Source: Emcibacter nanhaiensis (GTDB taxonomy: Bacteria; Pseudomonadota; Alphaproteobacteria; Sphingomonadales; Emcibacteraceae). From it: a stretch of 64,000 nucleotides of DNA. This document shows positions 1-9,149 of this stretch, piece after piece. Under the pieces are notes generated by a model. The model had not been told where the DNA came from and did not search any database. It saw nothing but the letters and a program-made list of their open reading frames with translations. The stretch spans positions 718,242-782,241 of the forward strand of contig NZ_VFIY01000018.1 of NCBI RefSeq assembly GCF_006385175.1. The letters run 5' to 3'. Both the position numbers and the translations under genes were made by a program. Positions within the stretch are counted from its first letter, which is position 1. The number at the start of each line of letters is the position of its first letter.

Positions 1-2
1 GA

Positions 3-26
3 CGGGGAGCAGCTTCAGGCTCCCCG
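3..26 (-). terminator. Hairpin after the chemoreceptor gene
   Basis: An 8-bp perfect GC-rich stem (3-10 with 19-26) and an 8-base loop lie 10 bases beyond the stop codon of the chemoreceptor gene. The window ends before any U-tract could be seen, so this is a likely but unproven transcription terminator for the chemosensory operon. Confidence 0.6.
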
Positions 27-36
27 CCAACCGATC

Positions 37-2421
37 CTAGAATTCGCTCCAGTCCTCATCGTCAACAATGTCGACTTTTTTGGACGCCGCTTTCTTTACC
101 ACCTTTTTGGGAGCCGCCTTGGCAGGCTTTTCCTCTGCAGCCTTCGGCCCGGCTGCCGGTGCCGCGCGCACGTACGCCTCACCGATATTGAAGAACTCCA
201 TCCTGGAGGTCATGTTATGGGCCTGCTCTTCCATGGACCTGGCCGCGGCAGTGCTTTCTTCCACAAGGGCTGAGTTCTGCTGGGTCATATCGTCCATTTC
301 GGTGACAGACTTGTTGATTTCCTCGATGCCGGTGGACTGCTCCTCGCTGGCGGCGGCAATTTCGGAAACAATGTCGGTGACATTCTTGATCGACTTGAGG
401 ATGTCATTCAGGGTGGTTCCGGCCTCACCGACCAGGCGCACGCCATCCTTGACCTGGTTACCGCTGTCGACAATCAGGTTTTTGATGTCCTTGGCAGCTT
501 CAGAAGACCGCTGGGCGAGCTTGCGCACTTCGGAGGCGACAACGGCAAAGCCTTTGCCGGCATCGCCCGCCCGGGCGGCTTCCACTGCCGCGTTCAGCGC
601 CAGCAGATTGGTCTGGAACGCGATCTCGTCAATCACCCCGATAATGTCGGAAATTTTCTGGGAAGACTGCTCGATCCGGTCCATGGCCGTTACGGCATCA
701 CTGACCACTTCACCGCCCTTGGTTGCCACGTCGCGAGCCTCCTGGCTAAGCTGGCTGGCTTCCTGGGCGTTTTCGGAGTTATTCTTCACTGTGGCCGCGA
801 TCTGTTCCATGGCCGCGGCAGTTTCCTCCAGGGCCGAAGCCTGGGATTCAGTCCGTTCGGACAGGTCGGCGCTGCCTTCGGCAATCTGCGAGGCGGCACT
901 GGAGACCTCATCGGCGCTCTCAGCGATGGAAGCGACAATCTCGGCCAGTTTTTCCGCCATGCCGTTGCTGTCCTGCTTCAGGGCGTCAAAGGTGCCCTGA
1001 TAATCGGTTTCAATCCGTTTTGTCAGATCGCCGTCAGCCAGGTAGCGCAGCATCTGTCCCACTTCCGTCAGGCCCTTGTCGCAGATGGAGGCAATTTCAT
1101 TGACCCCCTTGGCGATGTTCAGCATAAAGCCCTGCTTGCCTTCCTCGTCAATACGGGAGGTAAAGTCGCCGACGCTGATCGCCTCAACAACCCTGGCGAT
1201 TTCCGCCTCGGCGTTGCGCTCGTCGGTCACATCCTTCCATTCCACCACGGTGCCGAGCCGGTTGCCGTCCTCGTCATTGACCGGATTGGCAATCAGGCTG
1301 AACTTGCGGGCACCGACGGTGATTTCCGTCTGGTAAGTGCTGGCCAGCCGGGCCAGCAGCTCTTTCTGGTGGGCCGGGTTTTTATGGAAGATATCCATAT
1401 TGGAGCCCAGCACCTCGCCGGCCCGGAAATTGGGCAGGGATTTCTGCAGGTCCTTTTCCGCCACCTGCAGCATCTCGTTTACGGATTCATTCATGTAAAT
1501 GATGTCACCGTTCATATCGGCCAGCATGACGTTGGTGGTACATTTATCCAGACCAACCTTGATCCGGGCATTGGCCGCGGCACGCTCGGCCCGTTCCCGT
1601 TCCTCACGCAGCTTGTCCGTCACGTCGGCCCATTCCACGCTGGTGCCAATGCGCTGTCCGTCGTCGTCCAGCACCGGATTGGCAATCAGGTTGAAGGTGC
1701 GTCCGCCGAGCTCAATGGAGCCTTCGTAGGTTTCCGTCAGGGCGTCCAGCATCCGGCGCTGGTGGGCCGGGTTTTTATGGAACACATCAATATTGGCGCC
1801 CAGCAGCTTATTCACATCGAAATTGGGCAGTTCGGTGCGGATATCCTGTTGCGCGTTAGTCATCATCTCGACCATGGTCTTGTTCATATAGATGATGTTG
1901 TAATCCTGGTCCGCCAGCATCACGTTGGTCTTGGCGCCGTCGAGCGCCTCGCGAATGCGGGCATTTTCGCTGGCGATGGCCGCGGCTTCCCGCTCCGCCT
2001 TCAGCTTGTCGGTCACATCCTCCCACTCCACGCTGGTGCCGGTGCGATTGCCGTCCGCATCGAACAGCGGCGTTGCAATCAGGGTGAAAGCCAGATCCCC
2101 GACCGTTATCGAGGTGCTGTGGGCCGCGCGCAGGCCGGCCAGCATGCCCCGCTGGTGCGCCGGGTTCTTGTGGAAAATATCGATGTTCGAGCCGATCAGA
2201 GTATGGGCGTTGAAATTGGGCAGTTCCTTTTTCAGTTCCGCCTCATTCCCGCGCATCATCTGGGTCATGGTCTCGTTCATATAAATGATGTTGTAATCCG
2301 CATCCGCCACCATCACATTGGTCTGGCAGTTGTGCAGAACGGACAGCAGCCGGTCGTCGCTTTTCTTGCGGCCTAGCTTCAGAATGTTCAGAAGCTCGAA
2401 TTTTGAACTGTATTTGGACAT
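37..2421 (-). CDS. Soluble methyl-accepting chemotaxis protein with three PAS domains
   Basis: A 794-residue cytoplasmic chemoreceptor; no membrane segment is visible. Three closely similar PAS repeats (about 130 residues each) fill the first half; each has a TNVM-AD...IYMN core and an FHKNPAHQ motif. HAMP-like linkers follow (GDFTSRI and GDLTKRI), then a signalling domain with the canonical hairpin tip around [21 protein letters not shown] Lys/Ala/Pro-rich tail ends in DWSEF, which fits the aromatic-x-x-aromatic pentapeptide that tethers CheR/CheB. The start at 2421 is chosen because GGAGA lies just upstream; the frame stays open 13 codons further. It is the last gene of a cheY-cheA-cheW operon and probably senses an intracellular or redox signal. 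The PAS ligand is unknown. Confidence 0.93.
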   Translation of the reverse strand: MSKYSSKFELLNILKLGRKKSDDRLLSVLHNCQTNVMVADADYNIIYMNETMTQMMRGNEAELKKELPNFNAHTLIGSNIDIFHKNPAHQRGMLAGLRAAHSTSITVGDLAFTLIATPLFDADGNRTGTSVEWEDVTDKLKAEREAAAIASENARIREALDGAKTNVMLADQDYNIIYMNKTMVEMMTNAQQDIRTELPNFDVNKLLGANIDVFHKNPAHQRRMLDALTETYEGSIELGGRTFNLIANPVLDDDGQRIGTSVEWADVTDKLREERERAERAAANARIKVGLDKCTTNVMLADMNGDIIYMNESVNEMLQVAEKDLQKSLPNFRAGEVLGSNMDIFHKNPAHQKELLARLASTYQTEITVGARKFSLIANPVNDEDGNRLGTVVEWKDVTDERNAEAEIARVVEAISVGDFTSRIDEEGKQGFMLNIAKGVNEIASICDKGLTEVGQMLRYLADGDLTKRIETDYQGTFDALKQDSNGMAEKLAEIVASIAESADEVSSAASQIAEGSADLSERTESQASALEETAAAMEQIAATVKNNSENAQEASQLSQEARDVATKGGEVVSDAVTAMDRIEQSSQKISDIIGVIDEIAFQTNLLALNAAVEAARAGDAGKGFAVVASEVRKLAQRSSEAAKDIKNLIVDSGNQVKDGVRLVGEAGTTLNDILKSIKNVTDIVSEIAAASEEQSTGIEEINKSVTEMDDMTQQNSALVEESTAAARSMEEQAHNMTSRMEFFNIGEAYVRAAPAAGPKAAEEKPAKAAPKKVVKKAASKKVDIVDDEDWSEF

Positions 2422-2486
2422 GGTAGTCTCCAATTGGCTTTTATATTTGCTGGGGCGCACAAGCGGCGCGATTTTTCATTTCCACA

Positions 2487-3035
2487 TTACGCACTGAGTT
2501 TTTCCACGATGGAATCGAGGTTAAAAAGTTCTTCCAGGGACAGGAGGGCCACCATCTTGTCCTCGTGGGTGATCAGTCCGGCGAGAAACTTGCGGTCGCC
2601 GCGCTGGTCAAGTTCGGGAACATCCAGCACCTGGTTTGCCCCCACGGTCAGAATGTCGGATACGGCATCCACCAGAATACCCATCACCCGCTCGCCCACC
2701 GCCACGATAATCATGACGTGCAGCGGGGTGGCGTCGGTCCTGCCAAGGCCAAACCGACAGCGCATATCGAAGATCGGCACGATGACGCCGCGCAGGTTGA
2801 GGACGCCAAGCATGAATTCCGGTGAGTTGGGCAGCGGCGTCACCGGCACCCAGCCCTTGATCTCGCGGACATGGATGATATCGACGCAATATTCCTCGTT
2901 ACCAATAACAAAGGAGATATACTGGCTGGTCTCTCCGGTGACGGCAGCGTCATCCTCTGTCGCCTCCGGCGTCATTCGGGCAATGGCCGAAATATCAATA
3001 TCGTCCCGCGCTAAATCCTGCCGATCTTCACTCAT
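2487..3035 (-). CDS. cheW: Chemotaxis coupling protein CheW
   Basis: A 182-residue CheW-type adaptor that links chemoreceptors to the kinase CheA. The N-terminal ~45 residues are acidic and variable. The CheW fold then runs from QYISFVIGNEEYCVDI, through VREIKGWVPVTPLPNSPEFMLGV and LNLRGVIVPIFDMR, to the end. It sits between cheA (17 bases upstream) and the chemoreceptor gene on the same strand, so the products probably form one array. There is no response-regulator domain, so it is not CheV. Confidence 0.95.
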   Translation of the reverse strand: MSEDRQDLARDDIDISAIARMTPEATEDDAAVTGETSQYISFVIGNEEYCVDIIHVREIKGWVPVTPLPNSPEFMLGVLNLRGVIVPIFDMRCRFGLGRTDATPLHVMIIVAVGERVMGILVDAVSDILTVGANQVLDVPELDQRGDRKFLAGLITHEDKMVALLSLEELFNLDSIVEKLSA

Positions 3036-3052
3036 GCTTCTGTCCTTTGTCC

Positions 3053-5131
3053 TTAGGCCGAATGCCGCTGGTCTTCCTCGACCATCTGCTCAATATCCGT
3101 TGCGTTCAGGGAACGCCCGCCACGGCGGCAACGCTCCATCTCTTCCAGTCCGTCGATATCCAGGATCAGGCAAACCTGGCCGTTGCCCAGAATGGTGGCG
3201 GCGGAAATGCCCTCCACATGGGTGTAGTTGGTTTCCAGGGACTTGATCACCACCTGCTGCTGGCCCAGCAGTTCATCCACCACCAGGCCGACATGGTTGC
3301 CGCCGTCCAGTTCCACAATCACCACCAGTGCCTGGGAGGGATCGCGGAAACCACCGCTCACGCCAAACAGCCCTGACACCTGCAGCAGGGGAATATATTC
3401 CCCGCGGATCCGCACCACCTGGGTGTCGCCGAACAGGGTCATCACATCGCTGGCCGCGGGCCGGATGCTTTCGATAATGCTGTTGACCGGGACGACAAAT
3501 TTTTGCGCGCCGACGCCGACGATCATGCCGTCGAGAACCGCCAGGGTCAGCGGCAGGGACAGGGTGAATTTTGATCCCTTGCCCTGTTCCGACTGAACCG
3601 AAATACGCCCGCCAAGCGACATGATATTCTTGCGCACCACATCCATGCCCACCCCGCGACCGGACACATCGGTCACGGTTTCCGCCGTTGAAAAGCCGGG
3701 ATGGAAAATAAGATTGTCGATTTCCTCGTCACTCAGTTCGTCACCGTCCAGCAGGCCTTTTTCCTGCGCCTTCTGCAGCACCCGTTCCCGGTTGATGCCC
3801 CGGCCGTCATCGGAAACTTCAATGATGATCCGCCCACCCCGGTGTTCAGCCGCCAGATGGATGGTGCCTTCCGGGTTTTTGCCGGCTCTTTCCCGTTCTT
3901 CCGGAGTCCCGATCCCATGGTCAAGGGAGTTGCGGATCATGTGGGTCAGCGGATCGGCAATCTCCTCGATCACCGTCTTGTCCACTTCGGTATTCTCGCC
4001 GGTCATCACCAGCCTGACCTTCTTGTCGAGCTTGCTGCTCAGGTCGCGTACCAGACGCGGCATGCGGGAAAAGACGGATTTGACCGGCTGCATGCGGATC
4101 GCCATCACATTTTCCTGCAGTTCGCGGGCGTGGGAGGCCAGCTCCTCCATCCCGGCCATCAGGCGCATGTTGCGGGACGGATCCAGCTGTTCGAGTTCCT
4201 GGCTCAGCATGGCCTGAGTGATCACCAGTTCGCCCACCATGTTGACCACCTTGTCGACCCGGTCCAGATCCACCCGGATCGAGGCGGACTTGTTCTTGGT
4301 CTTTGCCGGGCTGCCGCCGGATGCGGGAGCCGGATCTCCTTCGGCGACCTCCTGTGCCGGCAAAACCTCCGTCGATGCCGGGTTTTCCGGTTCCTCTTCA
4401 GCCAGCATGATTTCAAGCTTGCAGTCGTCCTCGACAAATTCGAAAACCTCGTCAATATCCTCCCGGGACGCCTCGGTCGTCAGCTTCAGGCTCCAGCTGA
4501 AATAGGAATCTTCCGGTTCCAGGGTATGAATATCGGGCAGCCGGGACATGTCGATATTTACTTCCAGATCACCCAGGGTTTTCAGTTCCCGGAGGATCAG
4601 GATCGGTTCATTGGCGTGGCGGAATACTTCCGCATGGGGCTCAAAGCGGATCAGATAGGTCGCCGCCTGCCGGACGGCTTCTTGCTCCGGTTCAGGGGCT
4701 GGAAACACGTCCTCTGCCGGGACCGCCACAGCACCGGTCGCATTCAGAAGCTTTTCCATCTCGGCTTTGACCTCCCTGCCATAGCCGGCCTCAAGCTGGT
4801 CTTCATTCTGGGCCGCATCAATCAGGTCGGCGAGGATATCGCTGGCCCGGAACAGGACCTGGGTCACATCTTCATAGATGGAAATTTCGCCGGCCCGCAG
4901 CTTGTCAAGCAGGGCTTCAAAAACATGGGAATAGTCAACCAGTTCGGTATAGTGAAAGGCGCCGGCGCCGGCCTTGATGGAATGTACGGCGCGAAAAATG
5001 GCGTTGAGGTCTTCGAGATCGGCGTCTCCGGCTTGCAGTTCCGAAAGATGCTGTTCCATATCGGAGGTCAATTCGCTGCATTCCGCAAAGAAAACATCCT
5101 TGAACTGTGAAAAGGGATCCGCCTCGCTCAT
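3053..5131 (-). CDS. cheA: Chemotaxis histidine kinase CheA
   Basis: A 692-residue CheA. The N-terminal HPt domain carries the phospho-accepting His50 in AVHSIKAGAG. A linker/P2-like region follows, then the dimerisation helices (near DRVDKVVNMVGELVITQAML), the HATPase domain (NSLDHG N-box, SDDGRGI G1, GRGVGMDVV G2) and a C-terminal CheW-like domain. It autophosphorylates in response to receptor state and passes phosphate to CheY. The start is supported by GCAGGA upstream of the ATG. It lies between cheY and cheW. Confidence 0.97.
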   Translation of the reverse strand: MSEADPFSQFKDVFFAECSELTSDMEQHLSELQAGDADLEDLNAIFRAVHSIKAGAGAFHYTELVDYSHVFEALLDKLRAGEISIYEDVTQVLFRASDILADLIDAAQNEDQLEAGYGREVKAEMEKLLNATGAVAVPAEDVFPAPEPEQEAVRQAATYLIRFEPHAEVFRHANEPILILRELKTLGDLEVNIDMSRLPDIHTLEPEDSYFSWSLKLTTEASREDIDEVFEFVEDDCKLEIMLAEEEPENPASTEVLPAQEVAEGDPAPASGGSPAKTKNKSASIRVDLDRVDKVVNMVGELVITQAMLSQELEQLDPSRNMRLMAGMEELASHARELQENVMAIRMQPVKSVFSRMPRLVRDLSSKLDKKVRLVMTGENTEVDKTVIEEIADPLTHMIRNSLDHGIGTPEERERAGKNPEGTIHLAAEHRGGRIIIEVSDDGRGINRERVLQKAQEKGLLDGDELSDEEIDNLIFHPGFSTAETVTDVSGRGVGMDVVRKNIMSLGGRISVQSEQGKGSKFTLSLPLTLAVLDGMIVGVGAQKFVVPVNSIIESIRPAASDVMTLFGDTQVVRIRGEYIPLLQVSGLFGVSGGFRDPSQALVVIVELDGGNHVGLVVDELLGQQQVVIKSLETNYTHVEGISAATILGNGQVCLILDIDGLEEMERCRRGGRSLNATDIEQMVEEDQRHSA

Positions 5132-5167
5132 TTTCCTGCACCCATTAATTTTGTTCCTTTGGTTTTC

Positions 5168-5527
5168 CTATGGACAAACCTTGCCAACCACCTTGAGAAG
5201 TTTTTCCGGCACAAAGGGTTTCACCACCCAGCCTGTGGCGCCCGCGTCGCGGCCTTCCTGCTTCAGGGTTTCCCCGGATTCCGTTGTCAGAATGATGATC
5301 GGCGTGGACCGGTGCGCCGGGTTGCCGCGCACATTCTTGATCAGCTCGATGCCGTTCATGCCGGGCATGTTGATGTCGGTGATAATCAGATCGACCCCGT
5401 TCAGCTTGCTCAGCGCGTCATTGCCGTCGGTTGCCAGGTCAACCTGATATCCGCCCCCGGAAAGGGTGAAGCTGATCATGTCCCGGATGGTTTGGGAATC
5501 ATCAACTGCCAAAATGCGCTTGCTCAT
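5168..5527 (-). CDS. cheY: CheY-like single-domain response regulator
   Basis: A 119-residue receiver domain with no output domain. Acid pocket Asp9/Asp10, phospho-acceptor Asp51 (LIITDINMPGMNG), switch Thr in ILTTES and Lys in VVKPF are all present. The start at 5527 overlaps the stop codon of the upstream STAS gene by 4 bases (ATGA), which suggests translational coupling. It is probably the CheA phosphorelay target; whether it acts on a flagellar motor or another output cannot be told from this window. Confidence 0.95.
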   Translation of the reverse strand: MSKRILAVDDSQTIRDMISFTLSGGGYQVDLATDGNDALSKLNGVDLIITDINMPGMNGIELIKNVRGNPAHRSTPIIILTTESGETLKQEGRDAGATGWVVKPFVPEKLLKVVGKVCP

Positions 5528-5814
5528 TCCTCTTCGCTCCATTTTTGGTATATTTCTTCCAGTCCAATATCCTTGAGGGCCGTGACCACAGCCTCCGAGG
5601 CCTGGGTTATTTTGAAACTTCCCCCGTTTTCCGAAAGCTCCCGGGCAACCGCGACAAAAAGCTGAAGACAGGGCGTGGTAATCCTGTCCACTTTTCCCGC
5701 ATCCAGCCATATGTCATTGCCGGCGGCCAGGGCTGTCAGAAGAAGCTCTTTCAGCTTGTCCGCATAAGCCAGGTCAAGAACGGGCGCCAACTCTATTTTC
5801 TGGGAAGAATCCAC
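5524..5814 (-). CDS. STAS-domain protein, first gene of chemosensory operon
   Basis: A 96-residue STAS-like protein (anti-sigma-factor-antagonist fold): an N-terminal beta strand, then DIWLDAGKVDRITTPCLQLFVAVARE, where a phosphorylatable Ser/Thr usually sits. It begins with GTG at 5814, preceded by GAGG. It overlaps cheY by 4 bases and leads the operon. Small STAS proteins are found at the head of some alternative chemosensory operons; the partner, for example CheA or a serine kinase, is not evident here. Confidence 0.85.
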   Translation of the reverse strand: MDSSQKIELAPVLDLAYADKLKELLLTALAAGNDIWLDAGKVDRITTPCLQLFVAVARELSENGGSFKITQASEAVVTALKDIGLEEIYQKWSEEE

Positions 5815-6303
5815 TATCCAACCTCGATTACTAATAGTTGTTTTCGAATGTTTTCATCCTTTAATTAATGTTGTCTTAATGATGAGTTTTTTCGGGTTTT
5901 TCTGGCACTTTTTAGTACATTTGTATTATGCCAAATAACTCAAAAGGAGGACCGGCGGCGGGGAATCGGCCTGTTTTCACGCCCTGCCTACTAACATATT
6001 AGGAATCAATCACGTATTTGACATTTCAAGGATTTTATAGGGGTCCAAACCGAAAATAACTGCATATCCCATAAATTTTATATAGCGGAATCAGGTTATA
6101 TCTTCCGGGATAACATGTTGAAGCAAAACAAGAACTTTAGAATCATTCCAAACAGGTTAGGCTCAGAGCAGGAAACGTGACACGCCTGCGGCACACTTTC
6201 CCTCTATAGGTGTATCATGAAATTTTTCGATTGCAGGGGATAGGCTGGCAGGCCGACAACAGCGGCATGCCGATGAGCGGCTCGGGCTGATTTGCCGGTG
6301 TTG
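5815..6303. other. Intergenic region upstream of the chemosensory operon
   Basis: This is 489 bases without a convincing gene. The left two thirds are AT-rich and presumably hold the promoter for the leftward STAS-cheY-cheA-cheW operon. The right third is the 3' flank of the leftward alpha-hydroxy-acid dehydrogenase gene. No good hairpin terminator or clear sigma-factor motif was found. Confidence 0.6.
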
Positions 6304-7449
6304 TTACTGCCGAACCAGGACTTTGGAGCAAATTTCCTGCACCTGGGCGACGCCGGTCAGCGCCATGGTAACGCGCATCTCGGTCATCAGCAAATCGATC
6401 ATACGGGCAACCCCATCCTGCCCGCCGGCCGCCAGGGCATAGGCCCAGGCGCGGCCAAGGAATACCCCCTGTGCCCCAAGCGCCAGCATTTTGACCACAT
6501 CGGCACCGGTCCGCACCCCGCCGTCGGCCAGAACCGTCGCTTTACCGTCCACAGCCTTGACGATAGACGGCAGAACACTGGCCGTGGACGGTGCGCTGTC
6601 CAGCTGACGACCGCCATGGTTGGACACGATAATGCCGTCCACCCCGGCGGCGCAGGCGGTTTGCGCATCCTCCGGATCAAGAATGCCCTTGATCAACAAG
6701 GGCCCCGACCATCTGCTTCGGATATGATCTATATCCTTCCAGGTCACCGTGGGATCGAAATTTCCCGCCACCCAGCTTACGAAATCCTCCATGCCGGTGT
6801 TGCCGCCCATGAAAGGCGCGATATTTCCGAAGCCATGCGGCCGTCCCATCAGCCCCACATCCCAGCTCCAGGAAGGCCGGCACAATGCCTGGAACAGGCG
6901 GCGCGCCTGTCCTTTCAGCCCGGGGGCGCCGGACATGCCGGACCGGAAGTCCCGATAGCGGATGCCGGACATCGGCATGTCCACCGTCACCACCAATGCC
7001 GTGCACTTGGTCTCGATGGCCTGGTCCAGAAGGGCCTCGGTGATGCTCCTGTCCCGCGTGATATAGAGCTGGAACCAGGGAGGCGACCCCGCCCCCTGGG
7101 TGACTTCCTGCAGGGAACAGGTGGAAACGGTGGACAGACAGAAAGGCACCCCGGCGGCGGCCGCAGCGCGCGCGGCCTGCACTTCGCCGCGACGGGCGGC
7201 CATTCCGGCCAGTCCCACCGGGCCAAGAAGGAACGGCGCGGCAAGCTCCTGCCCGAACAGGTTCACGGACAGGTCCATGTCGGAAACATCCCTGAGCACC
7301 CGCTGGCGCAGCGTCAGGGACTGCAGATCCGCCTGGTTGCGCCCCAGTGTCACTTCCTCGAAAGCCCCGCCGTCAATATAATTGAACAGAAAGTCGGGAA
7401 GGCGTCGCCTCGCGGCCTCGCGAAAATCGGACACTGCGAAAATAGCCAT
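6304..7449 (-). CDS. FMN-dependent alpha-hydroxy-acid dehydrogenase, mandelate/lactate type
   Basis: A 381-residue member of the LldD / glycolate oxidase / (S)-mandelate dehydrogenase family, which oxidises 2-hydroxy acids to 2-oxo acids with FMN. Visible residues include Tyr24 (FNYIDGGA), the substrate/FMN segment WFQLYITRDR, catalytic His278 and Arg281 in SNHGGRQLD, and the phosphate-binding ADGGVRTGADVVK. The gene lies 8 bases after a benzoylformate-decarboxylase-like gene on the same strand. That context favours an aromatic hydroxy acid such as a mandelate over lactate; this is inference. No mandelate racemase is nearby. Confidence 0.88.
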   Translation of the reverse strand: MAIFAVSDFREAARRRLPDFLFNYIDGGAFEEVTLGRNQADLQSLTLRQRVLRDVSDMDLSVNLFGQELAAPFLLGPVGLAGMAARRGEVQAARAAAAAGVPFCLSTVSTCSLQEVTQGAGSPPWFQLYITRDRSITEALLDQAIETKCTALVVTVDMPMSGIRYRDFRSGMSGAPGLKGQARRLFQALCRPSWSWDVGLMGRPHGFGNIAPFMGGNTGMEDFVSWVAGNFDPTVTWKDIDHIRSRWSGPLLIKGILDPEDAQTACAAGVDGIIVSNHGGRQLDSAPSTASVLPSIVKAVDGKATVLADGGVRTGADVVKMLALGAQGVFLGRAWAYALAAGGQDGVARMIDLLMTEMRVTMALTGVAQVQEICSKVLVRQ

Positions 7450-7457
7450 ATTTTCTA

Positions 7458-9038
7458 TTACTCCTCCACCTGAACATCGATCAGGGTGGGACCGCTGGCG
7501 CCGAAGGAATTGAGCAGGGCTTCCTTCAGGTCCGCCGGGTCGCTCACCCGTGTCGCCGGGACCCCCTGCCCTTCGGCCAGGGCACAGAAATCCAGTCCGG
7601 GAAGCTGGGTGCCGACCAGCTGCTGCAGACCAAACTGGGGGGCGAAGCTGTTCAACGCCTGATAGGCGCCGTTATTGACGATGATGAAGCTGATGGGCAG
7701 GCCCAGCTGGGCCGCCGACCACAGTCCCTGAATGGCATAGAGGCTTGAGCCGTCCCCCAGCAGGGCAATGACCCGCTCTCCCGGCCGGCCGAGGGCGACG
7801 CCGACAGCCGCCGGCAGGCCGTGTCCCAAGCCGCCGCTGGCCGTGGTGTAAAAGCCGTCCCGGTTCGGCATCGGCAGGTTGGCCTGCATCACCGGGCGGC
7901 TCGACGGCGCCTCCTCGACGACGATGCTGCCTTCGGGCCGGAGTTTAGCCAGCGACTGCAGCAGGAATACATCGGTCAGCCGCTGGCCGGTTGCCTCTTC
8001 AGGTGTCGGGCGCGGCGTCGGCATTTCCCGTTCGCTCCCAGGCGCGGGTCCGGCGAGCAGGGCGGCAATCCCCGCTTTCAGGCTGGTCTGGATGGCGGTA
8101 CCGACCGGCGACAGGGCCGCCTGCGCCGGATCGCAGGTCAGTTGATAGAGAGTGGCGTCCTCCGGGATATGCGGTCCCTGCCCCTCCACGTGATAGGGGA
8201 AGACCGGCCCGCCCAGCACCAGGATCAGGTCGTGCCCGTCCAGCCGTTCAACGATCTTTTCGCGCATGGCCGGCAGGAACCCGGCAAACAGGTCATGGTC
8301 CTCGGGAAAGCTGTTGCGCGCCGACATGGGGCTGGCCCAGACCGGGGCCCGGTGCCGTTCCGCCAGCTGGATGACTTCGTCCCAGGCATCGTCGCGGGCC
8401 ACTTCGGCGCCAACCACAAACAGCGGTTTCTTGCTGTCCGCCAGCGCTTCCGCCGCCTCTGCCAGCATTCCGGCATCCCCCTGTAGCGATTGGCTCACCC
8501 GGCGCAACTCCAGCGGCGCACAGGGCTGGTCCCAGTCATCCACCGGCACCGAGACAAAGACCGGGCCGTGGGGCGGCTGCAGGGCCATATGAAACGCCCG
8601 GGCGATCGCCTGGGGCACATCCTCGGCCCGGGCCGGCTCATTGCTCCATTTCACATAGGGCTTGGGAAATTCGGTGGCTTCAGATGCGAACAGGAACGGC
8701 TCGTAGGGCAGGATCGAGCGGGCCTGCTGTCCGGCGATTACCACCACCGGCGTCTGATTCTTCCAGGCGGTAAACAGGTTGCCCAGCGCATGCCCGACCC
8801 CGGCAGCGGAATGAAGGTTGACCACCGCCGGACGGCGCCGCGCCTGGGCGTACCCGTCCGCCATGCCCACTACAATACTTTCCTGCAGGCCGAGCACATA
8901 GTCGAAATCCTCCGGAAAATCGCGAAACATGGGCAGTTCCGTGGAGCCCGGATTGCCGAAAACCCGGTCCACTCCCATGTGGCGGAACAGGCGGTAAACT
9001 TCCTCCCGCACCGTCGATGTCATCGCGGTATTTCCCAT
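7458..9038 (-). CDS. mdlC: Benzoylformate decarboxylase-like ThDP enzyme
   Basis: A 526-residue thiamine-diphosphate enzyme whose length and motifs match benzoylformate decarboxylase. Counterparts of the known active-site residues are present: Ser32 in VFGNPGSTELP (family Ser26), Glu in LQES, His in NLHSAAG (family His70) and His in FPYHVEG (family His281). The ThDP/Mg motif runs GDGSS...IIVNN. It would convert an aryl-glyoxylate to an aldehyde and CO2, taking the product of the hydroxy-acid dehydrogenase encoded next to it. GGGAGA precedes the ATG; a second ATG five codons in is possible. Other ThDP decarboxylases remain a weaker alternative. Confidence 0.87.
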   Translation of the reverse strand: MGNTAMTSTVREEVYRLFRHMGVDRVFGNPGSTELPMFRDFPEDFDYVLGLQESIVVGMADGYAQARRRPAVVNLHSAAGVGHALGNLFTAWKNQTPVVVIAGQQARSILPYEPFLFASEATEFPKPYVKWSNEPARAEDVPQAIARAFHMALQPPHGPVFVSVPVDDWDQPCAPLELRRVSQSLQGDAGMLAEAAEALADSKKPLFVVGAEVARDDAWDEVIQLAERHRAPVWASPMSARNSFPEDHDLFAGFLPAMREKIVERLDGHDLILVLGGPVFPYHVEGQGPHIPEDATLYQLTCDPAQAALSPVGTAIQTSLKAGIAALLAGPAPGSEREMPTPRPTPEEATGQRLTDVFLLQSLAKLRPEGSIVVEEAPSSRPVMQANLPMPNRDGFYTTASGGLGHGLPAAVGVALGRPGERVIALLGDGSSLYAIQGLWSAAQLGLPISFIIVNNGAYQALNSFAPQFGLQQLVGTQLPGLDFCALAEGQGVPATRVSDPADLKEALLNSFGASGPTLIDVQVEE

Positions 9039-9149
9039 CAGCTTCTCCCTGATTAATTCTTTCCGCCACAGTAACAGGCTTGAGAATTAACTGCTATATA
9101 AAATAGCCTCTGGTCAACCGGACAGAAAAATGAAAAGAAGACCAAGAGG

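Noticed and set aside
3701..5110. A 469-codon open frame opposite cheA
   Set aside because: It is an antisense shadow of a well-supported CheA gene, with no motif.
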